DNA of 64,000 nucleotides from assembly GCA_018670085.1 (NCBI GenBank), contig JABHRS010000020.1, positions 37,897 through 101,896 of the forward strand, given 5' to 3'. Positions 1 through 7,237 of this stretch are shown here, piece by piece. Made by a program: the position numbers and the translations under genes. Below the pieces are notes generated by a model. It did no database searches. It saw nothing but the letters and a program-made list of their open reading frames with translations, and was not told the DNA's origin. Positions within the stretch are counted from its first letter, which is position 1; every line of letters starts with the position of its first letter. This DNA comes from an archaeon. GTDB taxonomy: Archaea > Nanobdellota > Nanobdellia > Woesearchaeales > GW2011-AR9.

Positions 1-2
1 AT

Positions 3-233
3 CAGGCCCAAAGAAAGATTCCAATGACAATGGAAGACTGGGCAGAAAAACTAAATGGATTTTTGAAATTTAACGAAAGAGAAGTGTTGGATTCTCCTGG
101 AAAAGTAACAGCAGAACTTGCAAAACAATTTGCTGAAAGCCAGTTTGAAGAATATCGCATTACTCAAGATAAGTTGTTTGAATCTGACTTTGATAAATTT
201 AGTAAAAAATTACTTGAAAAAAATAAGAAATGA
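3..233 (+). CDS. RhuM-family protein, C-terminal fragment (cut by window edge)
   Basis: The reading frame is open from base 3, so the gene starts outside the window; the ATG at 24 is internal. The visible 77 residues (QAQRKIPMTMEDW then a charged helical stretch ending in LFESDFDKF) match the C-terminal end of virulence RhuM/DNA-binding family proteins as I remember them, where the 'MTMEDW...FLKFNE' and 'QDKLFESDFDKF' blocks are characteristic. The molecular role of the family is poorly defined; members are common in bacterial accessory DNA and in DPANN archaea and are probably horizontally spread. It is followed tail-to-tail by eL31. The family call is moderately sure; function is not claimed. 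Confidence 0.6.
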   Translation, partial: QAQRKIPMTMEDWAEKLNGFLKFNEREVLDSPGKVTAELAKQFAESQFEEYRITQDKLFESDFDKFSKKLLEKNKK

Positions 234-251
234 TCTGATAATTTAGAAAAA

Positions 252-692
252 TTACTCTTTAGCTTCAGTTGCAACTGGTGCTTCTTTAACTTCTACTTTA
301 ACTGGTTCAGCAGCTGGTTTTACTTCAGCTTTCTTTTCTTCAGCTTTAGGTGCTTCCTTAACAGGAGCAGCTTTTGCTTTAGGTGATTCTTTTTTAACTG
401 CCTTCTTTTCTTTAGCAGCTGCTTTGCTACCAAATAAATCAGCTGAAACAACGCCTTTCTCGTCTTTAACTGCAGTTACACGAACTTTGCCTGGTGGGTT
501 TCTCATACCATGTTTCCAAACTTCTTCGTTCACTTTAGTTGAAAGTTTGATTTCAGCACTTTTCATATGTTTAGATAAGAATTGTTTGATTGCAGCAGTT
601 GCTTTCTTAGCCCGTTTATATTTTGGAACTTTTAGAAATTCTCTTCTTAGAGGAATTGTGTAACTTCTTTCTAATTTTTTTGCGTCTGCCAT
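252..692 (-). CDS. rpl31e: Large-subunit ribosomal protein eL31
   Basis: Residues 1-85 carry the eL31 fold signature (ERSYTIPLRREFLKVPKYKRAKKA, then a KLSTKVNEEVWKHG motif and a basic PPGKVRV strand). eL31 sits near the peptide exit tunnel of the large subunit. The protein is 146 residues, well above the 80-95 usual in archaea, because of a C-terminal tail of about 60 residues made almost only of Ala, Lys, Glu, Pro and Val. It is the last gene of the eS19-eL39-eL31 operon, 19 nt after eL39, with an AGGAT ribosome binding site before the ATG. Identity is secure; the tail function is unknown. Confidence 0.95.
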   Translation of the reverse strand: MADAKKLERSYTIPLRREFLKVPKYKRAKKATAAIKQFLSKHMKSAEIKLSTKVNEEVWKHGMRNPPGKVRVTAVKDEKGVVSADLFGSKAAAKEKKAVKKESPKAKAAPVKEAPKAEEKKAEVKPAAEPVKVEVKEAPVATEAKE

Positions 693-711
693 GTTATTAT
701 CCTAATAGTAA

Positions 712-885
712 TTATGCTTTAGTACTACTTCGCTTCCAATGTCTTTTAACATCAGTTAATCTTGAAGGGTGTACTCTTTTTCCTTTTCCAAAAGCTTTCA
801 AAACTGTCCAAAATGGAGCCCATTTTGTTTGACGACCATGTTTGATCAATCTTTTCTTCTTGCTTGGATGAATATATCGTGCCAT
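712..885 (-). CDS. rpl39e: Large-subunit ribosomal protein eL39 (57 aa)
   Basis: A 57-residue, very basic protein starts MARYIHPSKKKRLIKHGRQ, continues with KWAPFWTVLKAFGKG and ends in a DVKRHWKRSSTKA segment. This is the eL39 layout: Lys/Arg-rich extended chain, central W-x-P-x-W helix and a C-terminal RxWxR motif. eL39 threads through the large subunit at the exit tunnel. It lies between eS19 (13 nt upstream) and eL31 (19 nt downstream), the usual archaeal eL39-eL31 pairing, with GTGAG before the start. It is a little longer than the 50-51 residues typical of archaea, mostly at the C-terminus. Confidence 0.93.
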   Translation of the reverse strand: MARYIHPSKKKRLIKHGRQTKWAPFWTVLKAFGKGKRVHPSRLTDVKRHWKRSSTKA

Positions 886-898
886 CTTATTTTCTCAC

Positions 899-1342
899 TT
901 ATTTCTTTGCTCTGGATTCTTTTAAGATTTCCATTGCAATTTTATCTAAAAAGGAAACGCCTTTTGGAGTTAGGATTCTTCCTTTGTGTACTCCCTTAGC
1001 TGTTTGTTTAACTAAACCACTAGCTTCTAATTGCTGAAGTGATTTACGGATAATGGATCCTGAACCTTGTACAAACTTATCAGGCTTGTGACCTCGGTTC
1101 TTACGTCCACCGTATTTAATTCTTAATTTTTGAGTTCCAACTGGACCTAGTCTTGCTACATTCCTTAAAATTGCAGCTGAACGCATAAACCACCAGTTCT
1201 CATCGGTTGGAAGACGCTCTTTGTGTGCCCCAGTCTTTACAAAATGTGACCATGAAGGAGGGTTAACTAATTTTTCGCTTTGAAGCTTAGTTGCTGCTCT
1301 GTTGATCAGTTCATTTGGGTTAACTACTAATATTTGAGTCAT
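899..1342 (-). CDS. rps19e: Small-subunit ribosomal protein eS19
   Basis: The 147 aa protein has the eS19 hallmarks: PPSWSHFVKTGAHKERLP, DENWWFMRSAAILRN, the glycine-rich KYGGRKNRGHKP loop, and the SGSIIRKSLQQLEASGLV winged-helix segment. eS19 is a small-subunit head protein needed for late maturation. It is the first gene of the eS19-eL39-eL31 operon. No ribosome binding site precedes it, and a TATA box lies 26 nt upstream of the ATG, which implies a leaderless mRNA and fixes the start. Confidence 0.96.
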   Translation of the reverse strand: MTQILVVNPNELINRAATKLQSEKLVNPPSWSHFVKTGAHKERLPTDENWWFMRSAAILRNVARLGPVGTQKLRIKYGGRKNRGHKPDKFVQGSGSIIRKSLQQLEASGLVKQTAKGVHKGRILTPKGVSFLDKIAMEILKESRAKK

Positions 1343-1364
1343 AGGTGTTCTGGATTTTGGTTTG

Positions 1365-1372
1365 TTTATAAA
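1365..1372 (-). promoter_or_regulatory. TATA box of the eS19-eL39-eL31 operon
   Basis: TTTATAAA on the reverse strand, centred 26 nt before the eS19 ATG. With the usual archaeal TATA-to-start-site distance, transcription should begin at or next to the ATG. Confidence 0.7.
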
Positions 1373-1409
1373 GCTTACTATTATCTATGATAATATAAGT
1401 TAAGAAATT

Positions 1410-1439
1410 ACTCAAAAGCTATTTTTGTAGCTTTTGAGT
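1410..1439. repeat. Perfect 12-bp inverted repeat abutting a start codon
   Basis: ACTCAAAAGCTA (1410-1421) and TAGCTTTTGAGT (1428-1439) are perfect reverse complements around a 6-nt spacer TTTTTG. The repeat ends 2 nt before the ATG at 1442. A possible TATA-like AATATAAG at about 1391-1398 would place the transcription start inside the repeat, so a DNA operator is at least as likely as an mRNA hairpin. Confidence 0.75.
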
Positions 1440-1441
1440 GT

Positions 1442-1927
1442 ATGGGAATAGACAGAGAGGCAAAGAAGAGAAAATCACAGCTTTTATCCTTCAGAAGATT
1501 AATATACTCTTCTTTTCCTGATTTTACCAGGATGGTAGAAGATTCTACAATAAATATAGAAGATGAAGAGAATTTAATCTATAACTTGGTAGATCAGATT
1601 TACGCAACCGGCACAACTCTTGACTCAGCTATCCAAGCATTTCAAGATAAATCTGCATATCATCGAAACTTCTCTAAAACTACAACTGAAAAAGCCTACA
1701 CTTCAATTGAGGGAGTCTTAAGCTCGAATCCTGGCACCATAACCTTAATTGAAAACAACTCACAGCAAGTCCGTACTTCAACCAGATATCTTGCAACGCA
1801 AGACGCTGACTTGTATAAGGTTCTACGAGTTAATTCAATTACAACTAAAAGAGAGTACGATAAAATCCAGGATTTCAAGTCTAAGAGAAGAGAATTAAAT
1901 CGCCAGTCACCACTTAATTTATACTAA
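1442..1927 (+). CDS. Hypothetical protein, 161 aa
   Basis: I do not recognise this protein. It is mostly polar and predicted helical, basic at the N-terminus (GIDREAKKRKSQ) and at the C-terminus (KSKRRELNRQ), with no signal peptide, membrane segment or cysteine motif. The central part contains an acidic stretch (NIEDEENLIYNLVDQ). It is transcribed divergently from eS19, with about 100 bp between the two starts, and its ATG lies 2 nt after a 12-bp inverted repeat that may control it. Codon use looks like the neighbouring genes. No function is proposed. Confidence 0.7.
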   Translation: MGIDREAKKRKSQLLSFRRLIYSSFPDFTRMVEDSTINIEDEENLIYNLVDQIYATGTTLDSAIQAFQDKSAYHRNFSKTTTEKAYTSIEGVLSSNPGTITLIENNSQQVRTSTRYLATQDADLYKVLRVNSITTKREYDKIQDFKSKRRELNRQSPLNLY

Positions 1928-1986
1928 TCTTAAAAAAACAATCTACTGACAATTATTTCTGCTACAACAGCCCCTATTGCACAACG

Positions 1987-1994
1987 CTTAAATA
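1987..1994 (+). promoter_or_regulatory. TATA box before the YvcK-like gene
   Basis: CTTAAATA is centred about 31 nt upstream of the ATG at 2022, predicting a leader of only a few nucleotides. Confidence 0.5.
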
Positions 1995-2021
1995 CGTTTT
2001 TTCAAGTATTTTACATTAAAT

Positions 2022-2993
2022 ATGAAGAAAATTGTAGTAGTTGGTGGCGGAACTGGAAGTTTCACAGTTCTTCGCGGACTTAAACGCCACGAAGCTGAGC
2101 TCTCTGCTATTGTTTCTATGGCTGATGATGGTGGCAGCACAGGTATTCTGAGAGATGAACTTGGAGTTTTACCACCAGGAGACGTGAGACAATGTTTAGT
2201 TGCACTTTCAGATTCTTCAAGATTGATGAGATCCCTTATGAACTACAGGTTTACTGAAGGATCTCTAAGTGGACACAACTTTGGAAACTTACTTCTTTGT
2301 GCAATGGAGAAAGTAACCGGCTCATTTGAAAAAGCAGTTGAAGAAGTTGGAAAAGTTATGAAAATTAATGGGAAAGTTATTCCAGTTACAACAACAGATG
2401 TTAGATTACACATGGAACTTGCAAACGGCGAAATGCTAAAAGGCGAGGGACAAATTTATGGTAGTGAAAAAATAAGTGGTGGATACAAAAGAATATTTTT
2501 GGAACCAACCCCAGTTCCCGACGAACATGCAATTGCAGAAATTATGGCCGCAGATTTAATTGTATTCGGTCCAGGTGGATTATACTCTTCTTTGATTCCC
2601 TTGCTACTGGTTCCTGGAATTGCAAAAGCATTTATGGAATCAAAAGCAGAGAAAGTATTCGTTGTGAATTTAATGAATCGATTAGGGCAAACAAATAATT
2701 TCTCAGTTGCAAGTTATTTACAAGAGATTGGATATTTTATGGATTCGAATGTTTTTGATCACATTCTAGTTAATAATGGATTACCATCAAATGATCTTGT
2801 ACATAAATACGCAGACGAAGGATCACTTGTGAAAAATGATCTAGTTGAAAGCGATACACGAGTGATAGCAGCTGATTTGATCAGTGATAAATTAAAGGAA
2901 GTACAAGAAGGAGACACGATGGTTAGAAACTTAATTCGCCATGATCCTAAAAAACTAGCTTTGGAGTTGATGAAAATTGTTAATAATATTTGA
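2022..2993 (+). CDS. YvcK/CofD-like nucleotide-sugar-binding protein
   Basis: The N-terminus MKKIVVVGGGTGSFTVLRGLK followed by ADDGGSTGILRDELG and LPPGDVRQCLVAL is the signature of the YvcK branch of the CofD-like fold. The LSGHNFGNLLL block and the late NLMNRLGQTNNFS motif also fit. Bacterial YvcK (GlmR) binds UDP-GlcNAc and stimulates GlmS, steering carbon into amino sugars; archaeal members are barely studied. The length of 323 aa is normal. It overlaps the downstream HAD gene by 17 nt, and a GlmU-like gene follows, which supports a role around amino sugars. CofD itself (F420 synthesis) is less likely because of the YvcK-type N-terminal motif. Confidence 0.85.
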   Translation: MKKIVVVGGGTGSFTVLRGLKRHEAELSAIVSMADDGGSTGILRDELGVLPPGDVRQCLVALSDSSRLMRSLMNYRFTEGSLSGHNFGNLLLCAMEKVTGSFEKAVEEVGKVMKINGKVIPVTTTDVRLHMELANGEMLKGEGQIYGSEKISGGYKRIFLEPTPVPDEHAIAEIMAADLIVFGPGGLYSSLIPLLLVPGIAKAFMESKAEKVFVVNLMNRLGQTNNFSVASYLQEIGYFMDSNVFDHILVNNGLPSNDLVHKYADEGSLVKNDLVESDTRVIAADLISDKLKEVQEGDTMVRNLIRHDPKKLALELMKIVNNI

Positions 2994-3651
2994 TCTGGAC
3001 AACACACTAATTGATACATCTGCCTCAATTATTCCGGTGAAATTAAATGATGCACTACACAAGATGATTGAAAGTGGATTACAAATTTCAAATATTGACA
3101 TTGCATACAAAGAAATTCTAGCATTAAATGAAACCAGTAAAAATGGTACAGAAGTAATTACTAAATTCTGTGATTCCAAAAATCAAATGGAACTTGCAAA
3201 AAAAGGGATTGAAGAATATTACCACAATATTGATGCAAGTAAAATAGCAATACAATTAGTTGATGGTGCAGAAGAAATTATTGAGGCGTTAGCTGAGCAA
3301 CATACTTTGGCAATTGTAACATTTGGAATCGAAGCACAACAATTACAAAAAATAAAATCTGCTAAATTAAATAGAGAATTATTTTCCAAGATATGTGTAA
3401 CCCCCCTAGAAGATAAAGAGAGATATTATCAAAAATTAATGGATGAACATAAAGTTTCTGCAAAGGAAACAATCGTAATTGGTGACAACTTGAAGAGAGA
3501 TGTGATACCTGCAAAAGAGATTGGAATACACGCAATTCACTTCCGTTATGGTCGGAGTAAACATATAGAGTATAATGAAAATACGCAGCCTTCTTTTTCC
3601 ATAAAGTCTTTAAAGGAAATTGTTGATGTAGTAAATAAGTTAAAACAATAG
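2977..3651 (+). CDS. HAD-superfamily hydrolase (phosphatase-like)
   Basis: HAD motif I is FDLDNTLID at residues 5-13, motif II is a threonine in a VTFGIE strand, and motif III/IV is the VIGDNLKRDV block near residue 166, so the Asp nucleophile, second Asp and the metal-binding GDN are all present. A helical cap lies between motifs I and II. The start is TTG at 2977, inside the last codons of the YvcK-like gene; no ATG lies before motif I, so TTG initiation with translational coupling is required. The substrate cannot be told from sequence; the neighbouring sugar-nucleotide genes make a sugar phosphate a reasonable guess. Length 224 aa is typical. Confidence 0.85.
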   Translation: MLIIFDLDNTLIDTSASIIPVKLNDALHKMIESGLQISNIDIAYKEILALNETSKNGTEVITKFCDSKNQMELAKKGIEEYYHNIDASKIAIQLVDGAEEIIEALAEQHTLAIVTFGIEAQQLQKIKSAKLNRELFSKICVTPLEDKERYYQKLMDEHKVSAKETIVIGDNLKRDVIPAKEIGIHAIHFRYGRSKHIEYNENTQPSFSIKSLKEIVDVVNKLKQ

Positions 3652-3676
3652 CTTCAAAAAGGATTATTTTGACACT

Positions 3677-3784
3677 GGTCAGGCCGGGCCACTCCTTGCA
3701 ACTACGCCACAATTTTTGATGCTAACGCGATCAAAAATACTAGTTGCAGTTCACAGATTTTTTGGTATATTCCGGCAAGGGACC
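3677..3784 (+). ncRNA. Structured RNA-like element, copy 1
   Basis: This segment can fold into an outer GGTC/GACC stem (3677-3680 with 3781-3784), a GCCGG/CCGGC stem (3683-3687 with 3772-3776), a perfect 8-bp stem TGCAACTA/TAGTTGCA (3697-3704 with 3741-3748) and a perfect 9-bp stem ATTTTTGAT/ATCAAAAAT (3712-3720 with 3730-3738) capped by a 9-nt loop. A second copy at 48961-49085 keeps the 5' core GGCCGGGCCACT and the 3' strand ATATTCCGGCAAGGGAC, while the two inner stems have different sequences that still pair. It lies 38 nt before the GlmU-like gene. It is richer in G+C than its flanks. The family is not recognised, and which strand is expressed is inferred only from the shared orientation. 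Confidence 0.7.
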
Positions 3785-3822
3785 CACACGACAATAATTC
3801 TTTTTATGAAGGGAAAATAAAT

Positions 3823-4977
3823 ATGCAAGCAATAATACTCGCCGCAGGATCTGGTACTCGATTGCATCCGTTTACAAAAAATAAACCAAAGGCATTGATC
3901 AACCTAGCAGGCGTTCCATTAATTGAGTTCACATTTAATCAATTGCTGAAAACTAAAGCTAATATTTCTGAATTTATTTTAGTTGTAAATTATATGCAAG
4001 AAAAAATTAAAAAATATTTTGGAGATTCTTACAATAAAATTCCAATTCGTTATGTTAAACAAGATAAAAAACTTGGCACAGGACACGCACTATTAATGGT
4101 TGAAGAATTTATTAAAGAAGATTTTTTAATGTTGTACGGAGACGATTTGTACTCATTCAAAGATATTCAAAAAGTTCTGGAAAATAAAAATTGTATGTTA
4201 CTCCAAAAACTTGAAGATGTTTCTAATTTTGGAGTTGTGTCAGTTGATGGAAAAGGAAAAGTCATCGATGTGATTGAAAAGCCAACTGAGGCAGTTGATT
4301 CAAATTTGATTAACATTGGAGTATTTCATTTTTCAAAAGAGATATTTGGTTTTTTGCATAAAGTAGAATTATCTTCGCGCAGTGAGTATGAACTAACTGA
4401 TGCTGTGAAAATGCTTGCAGAAGAAAATAAAATGCATTACACAATTGCTACAGAATTCTGGAAACCAGTTGGATACCCATGGCATATTTTATCAGCTACG
4501 CAAACTATTTTGGAACACAGAACCGATGAATTGATGGTACACAAAGGCACAGTGAAGGCAGGAGCTATGGTTGAACCTGAAGCGAGTATCGATACTGGAT
4601 CAGTAGTTGAAAAAGGTGCGCGGATAATGGGATTAGTTGTGATTGGCCGTGACGTTAAGATTGGAGAAAATGTCACAATTGTTGGGCCTTCTGTGATATC
4701 CTCAGGAACGATCATTGGCAAAGGAAGCGTTGTAGAAAGATCAGTGATTGGTGTTCGTGGAAGAATAGGAGACAATTGCCACATCCATAATTCTGTGATT
4801 GGTGATGATGCGACAGTTAAAGATAGCATTAAGACAGAGTATAACAGCCCAGAGAAAACTATTTTGGTTGATGTTAAGGGGAAGAAAGTTGATACTGGTT
4901 TGACGCAGTTAGGGGCATTTGTAGCGAAGGGGGCTGTGGTTTCTAGGAGTACTGTGCCAGGTGAAGTTGTTGAATGA
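3823..4977 (+). CDS. Bifunctional GlmU-like sugar-1-phosphate nucleotidylyltransferase/acetyltransferase
   Basis: Residues 1-230 form a nucleotidyltransferase domain with AIILAAGSGTRLHPFT and NKPKAL (pyrophosphorylase motif), and YGDD around residue 106. Residues 245-375 form a left-handed beta-helix of hexapeptide repeats (VEKGARI, VIGRDVKIGENVTI, IIGKGSVVE). This is the archaeal GlmU/ST0452-like layout, which makes UDP-GlcNAc or dTDP-sugars from sugar-1-phosphates, sometimes with N-acetylation. Length 384 aa is typical. A GAAGGGA ribosome binding site precedes the ATG. Together with GlmS (35692) and the YvcK-like protein it fits UDP-GlcNAc synthesis. The exact sugar is uncertain. Confidence 0.88.
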   Translation: MQAIILAAGSGTRLHPFTKNKPKALINLAGVPLIEFTFNQLLKTKANISEFILVVNYMQEKIKKYFGDSYNKIPIRYVKQDKKLGTGHALLMVEEFIKEDFLMLYGDDLYSFKDIQKVLENKNCMLLQKLEDVSNFGVVSVDGKGKVIDVIEKPTEAVDSNLINIGVFHFSKEIFGFLHKVELSSRSEYELTDAVKMLAEENKMHYTIATEFWKPVGYPWHILSATQTILEHRTDELMVHKGTVKAGAMVEPEASIDTGSVVEKGARIMGLVVIGRDVKIGENVTIVGPSVISSGTIIGKGSVVERSVIGVRGRIGDNCHIHNSVIGDDATVKDSIKTEYNSPEKTILVDVKGKKVDTGLTQLGAFVAKGAVVSRSTVPGEVVE

Positions 4978-5016
4978 GTTCCTTTTGTCACTGCATAGTT
5001 ACAAAACAACGAAAGA

Positions 5017-5024
5017 TTTATATA
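5017..5024 (+). promoter_or_regulatory. TATA box of the lipoprotein operon
   Basis: CGAAAGATTTATATAG contains an A-rich BRE-like stretch and TTTATATA. The expected start site is near 5047-5050, leaving a leader of about 140 nt before the favoured ATG at 5191. Confidence 0.55.
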
Positions 5025-5063
5025 GTAGATCCATTAATGACTAAATACTACTAACAAGTAGCC

Positions 5064-5117
5064 AGGTTGGAGGGATATGTCTAGAAATGTAACATTTCTA
5101 ACATCCGCGAATATTCG
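5064..5117 (+). repeat. Leader with clustered inverted repeats
   Basis: TAGAAATG (5082-5089) and CATTTCTA (5093-5100) are a perfect 8-bp inverted repeat with a 3-nt centre. CGAATATTCG (5108-5117) is a palindrome. AGGTTG (5064-5069) can pair with CAACCT just downstream. A GGAGGG sits at 5069-5074, only 2 nt before an ATG at 5077, a spacing too short for efficient initiation. Confidence 0.6.
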
Positions 5118-5190
5118 TTGGACAACCTTGAAGAAATCAAAAAAGATTTCAATTATTTCTAAAAACTCCTCATATAAAGAGGAATGTAAA

Positions 5191-6144
5191 ATGACTATGA
5201 GACAAATTGGTCTGGCAGCAATGCTAGCAACAAATGTATTTGGATGTAACGATCGACCAAGCCATACTCCACTAACTGAAGCAGAGAGAGCTGAATGGGT
5301 TAAAAAAATAGCAGACCGTGAAGCTGCTAAAGAAGCTGAAGAAAAACTGGCTAGAGAAACTCGAATTGCAGCTCGTGAAGCTAGGATGGAAGCATTTACA
5401 GTTGAAGAGAAGAGAATTGATAATTTATTAATTACTGAGTTACCTGGTGCTATTAATGCAGCAGTTGCAGGAATTGGAAAAACTGAACTGATTTACGATG
5501 TTTGTAATGACGATGTAACTGGAAATTTCAGTGGTAAATTTGGAGATTTTACAGTAACTGTTAACAGTCACTATACAAACTCTCGAGATGATTCTGTTCC
5601 AGGACATGAGTTTACAGCTCAAGTTAACAAAGAGGAAGTTACATTTGATTTTGATTTTAATTTAGAAGATAATTACCAAAATTTACAAGAATTTGATAGC
5701 AGAAATATTAGCTATAGAATGAAAGAGAAAGGTGATTCGAAAAGAATTGGTGACTATCTGGTTTCTGGACTTAAACAATCCCATGCAAAAGTAATTAGTG
5801 GATATCTTATCGCTCGAGAATTTACTGACAACAGAGGAAATACTCGTTGGGAAGGGTTAGATGATTTAAATTTAAATTGTGATCCAGGAGAAACAAAAGT
5901 AGACGTAGGTTATGTCGAATCCCAAATTCAAGGATATGTTTGTTTTTCAGACACTGAACTTGCTACACACCAAAAGCCTTTGGTTGGGTTAGAAAAAGCA
6001 GCTAGTGGTTTGAATGATGCTTCTTCTGGGATGTTTTCTGAAAATGGAATTACTCGAATGAACATGGATGATAATGCATGGGATGTATGTGCTGCAAAAC
6101 AGTATTCAGCGGATTTAAAAGAGCGATTAAACAATCCATTATAA
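5191..6144 (+). CDS. Putative lipoprotein, 317 aa
   Basis: With the start at 5191 the protein begins MTMRQIGLAAMLATNVFGC, a short signal sequence with a lipobox-like VFG-Cys at residue 19, so it should be exported and lipid-anchored. Residues 25-75 are a charged, Ala/Glu/Arg-rich helix (coiled-coil-like), followed by a beta-rich domain with several cysteines. I chose 5191 over the upstream ATG at 5077 because AGAGG lies 7 nt before it and the product then starts directly with the signal peptide. The next gene follows after 24 nt. No family was recognised. Confidence 0.7.
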   Translation: MTMRQIGLAAMLATNVFGCNDRPSHTPLTEAERAEWVKKIADREAAKEAEEKLARETRIAAREARMEAFTVEEKRIDNLLITELPGAINAAVAGIGKTELIYDVCNDDVTGNFSGKFGDFTVTVNSHYTNSRDDSVPGHEFTAQVNKEEVTFDFDFNLEDNYQNLQEFDSRNISYRMKEKGDSKRIGDYLVSGLKQSHAKVISGYLIAREFTDNRGNTRWEGLDDLNLNCDPGETKVDVGYVESQIQGYVCFSDTELATHQKPLVGLEKAASGLNDASSGMFSENGITRMNMDDNAWDVCAAKQYSADLKERLNNPL

Positions 6145-6168
6145 TTTTTATCTAATTGGAGATAACTA

Positions 6169-7023
6169 ATGTCAAGAATAAATTTTGGTGGATTTCTAGC
6201 GAGTTTAAACACTGCAGAACAATCTGACTATCAAAGAGAAAGACGTGAAGTAGAAGACCAATATGCTAATTGGGCCAATTTGATGCAAGGTGCTAAAAGG
6301 CAGTTTGAGGTAATTGATCAATTATTTACTCAAATTTATGATGCCACTGAAAATTGGGCAACATGCCCATCACAAAGATATCTTAAAGAAGGTAAAAGCC
6401 AACCAGTTCCATTTATATCCAATGGGCATTCTTTTGAAAGTAAGATCTGGCGTGAAGGAGGGGGCGCTGTAGTAAAATCAATTTCATTAACTTACGCAAA
6501 TTGCCACTATGGAGATTTCTCAAGACCACGTCATATCCATGGTTTAGGTAGTGCAACTCTCATTGGCCTACCTGCAAATTATGAGTTTATTTCTTCAGTT
6601 ATTGATAAAGAATTACTTGTTGAAACTGAATTAAAAAATCTCAAAGAACGCCGAAATTTTCTACAAAAGAGTTCACCAACATCACCAGAACTTCGGAGAT
6701 ACAATTCGCATAAGTCTAAACTGTCAAATGAAGGGTGGGACTTGCAAGATTTTTATCAATCTGCTAATTCTAGTTTGTCATACCTTATAGATCGAGCAAG
6801 GGCTCATCCAGTTATAATCCAAGTTGGAGTAAGAACTCCAGAATATAAATGTACAGAAGTAACAGAGTGTTTTACAATTGATAATTTTATTAATTATGAT
6901 GTTGAAACTTTGTTAAAACAGTTGTTCATGCGTATAAACTCAGATCAAGTAGATCTAACTAATTTTTTTAACGGTCAAATTACAAATTCATCCGTAAGAC
7001 AGTTGGAAACTAAAAAAGAGTGA
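6169..7023 (+). CDS. Hypothetical protein, 284 aa, co-transcribed with the lipoprotein
   Basis: A TTGGAGATAACT ribosome binding site precedes the ATG. The protein opens with a helical, charged segment (residues 15-60), then a mixed domain with a few cysteines (ATCPSQRY, YANCHYGDF, EYKCTEVTECF) and a second helical part near residues 145-200. There is no signal peptide or membrane span, although the paired CTEVTEC suggests possible disulfides. It directly follows the lipoprotein gene and probably works with it. Not recognised. Confidence 0.65.
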   Translation: MSRINFGGFLASLNTAEQSDYQRERREVEDQYANWANLMQGAKRQFEVIDQLFTQIYDATENWATCPSQRYLKEGKSQPVPFISNGHSFESKIWREGGGAVVKSISLTYANCHYGDFSRPRHIHGLGSATLIGLPANYEFISSVIDKELLVETELKNLKERRNFLQKSSPTSPELRRYNSHKSKLSNEGWDLQDFYQSANSSLSYLIDRARAHPVIIQVGVRTPEYKCTEVTECFTIDNFINYDVETLLKQLFMRINSDQVDLTNFFNGQITNSSVRQLETKKE

Positions 7024-7156
7024 GTGTTTCATTTATTTATTTTATTTATTACATTTTTTCTGTGTTCACTTCTTTGTACAGCAATTTCTTAATAGAAAGT
7101 TACAAAAATCTTTGATTCAAAAGAAATTTAAGATAAATTTCTAAGCACCAAAAATG

Positions 7157-7213
7157 CTCAATTTTTGAGTGTTTGAAGTTCTAAAATTTGACTATATTTA
7201 GCCAAAATTTTAG
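7157..7213. repeat. Inverted repeats upstream of the translin gene
   Basis: CTCAA-TTT-TTGAG (7157-7169) and CTAAAATTT (7181-7189) with AAATTTTAG (7205-7213) are short inverted repeats in the 213-bp gap before the translin gene. They could be hairpins ending the upstream transcript or operators of the downstream gene. Nothing else is visible in the gap. Confidence 0.4.
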
Positions 7214-7237
7214 TAACCATTAAAAAACAGTTGCAGT

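Noticed and set aside
3..233. Treating the first gene as a complete 69-residue protein
   Set aside because: The frame is open to the window edge and the residues before the ATG continue the family motif, so it is the end of a longer gene.
3677..3690. Similarity of GGTCAGGCCGG to the conserved S-domain of SRP RNA
   Set aside because: The rest of the SRP helix 8 consensus (GGAAG...GCAGCC tetraloop region) is missing and the fold is different.
3677..3822. Reading the first RNA-like element as a riboswitch for the GlmU-like gene
   Set aside because: The second copy, in the same orientation, is antisense to both of its neighbours, so a cis leader role does not explain both copies.
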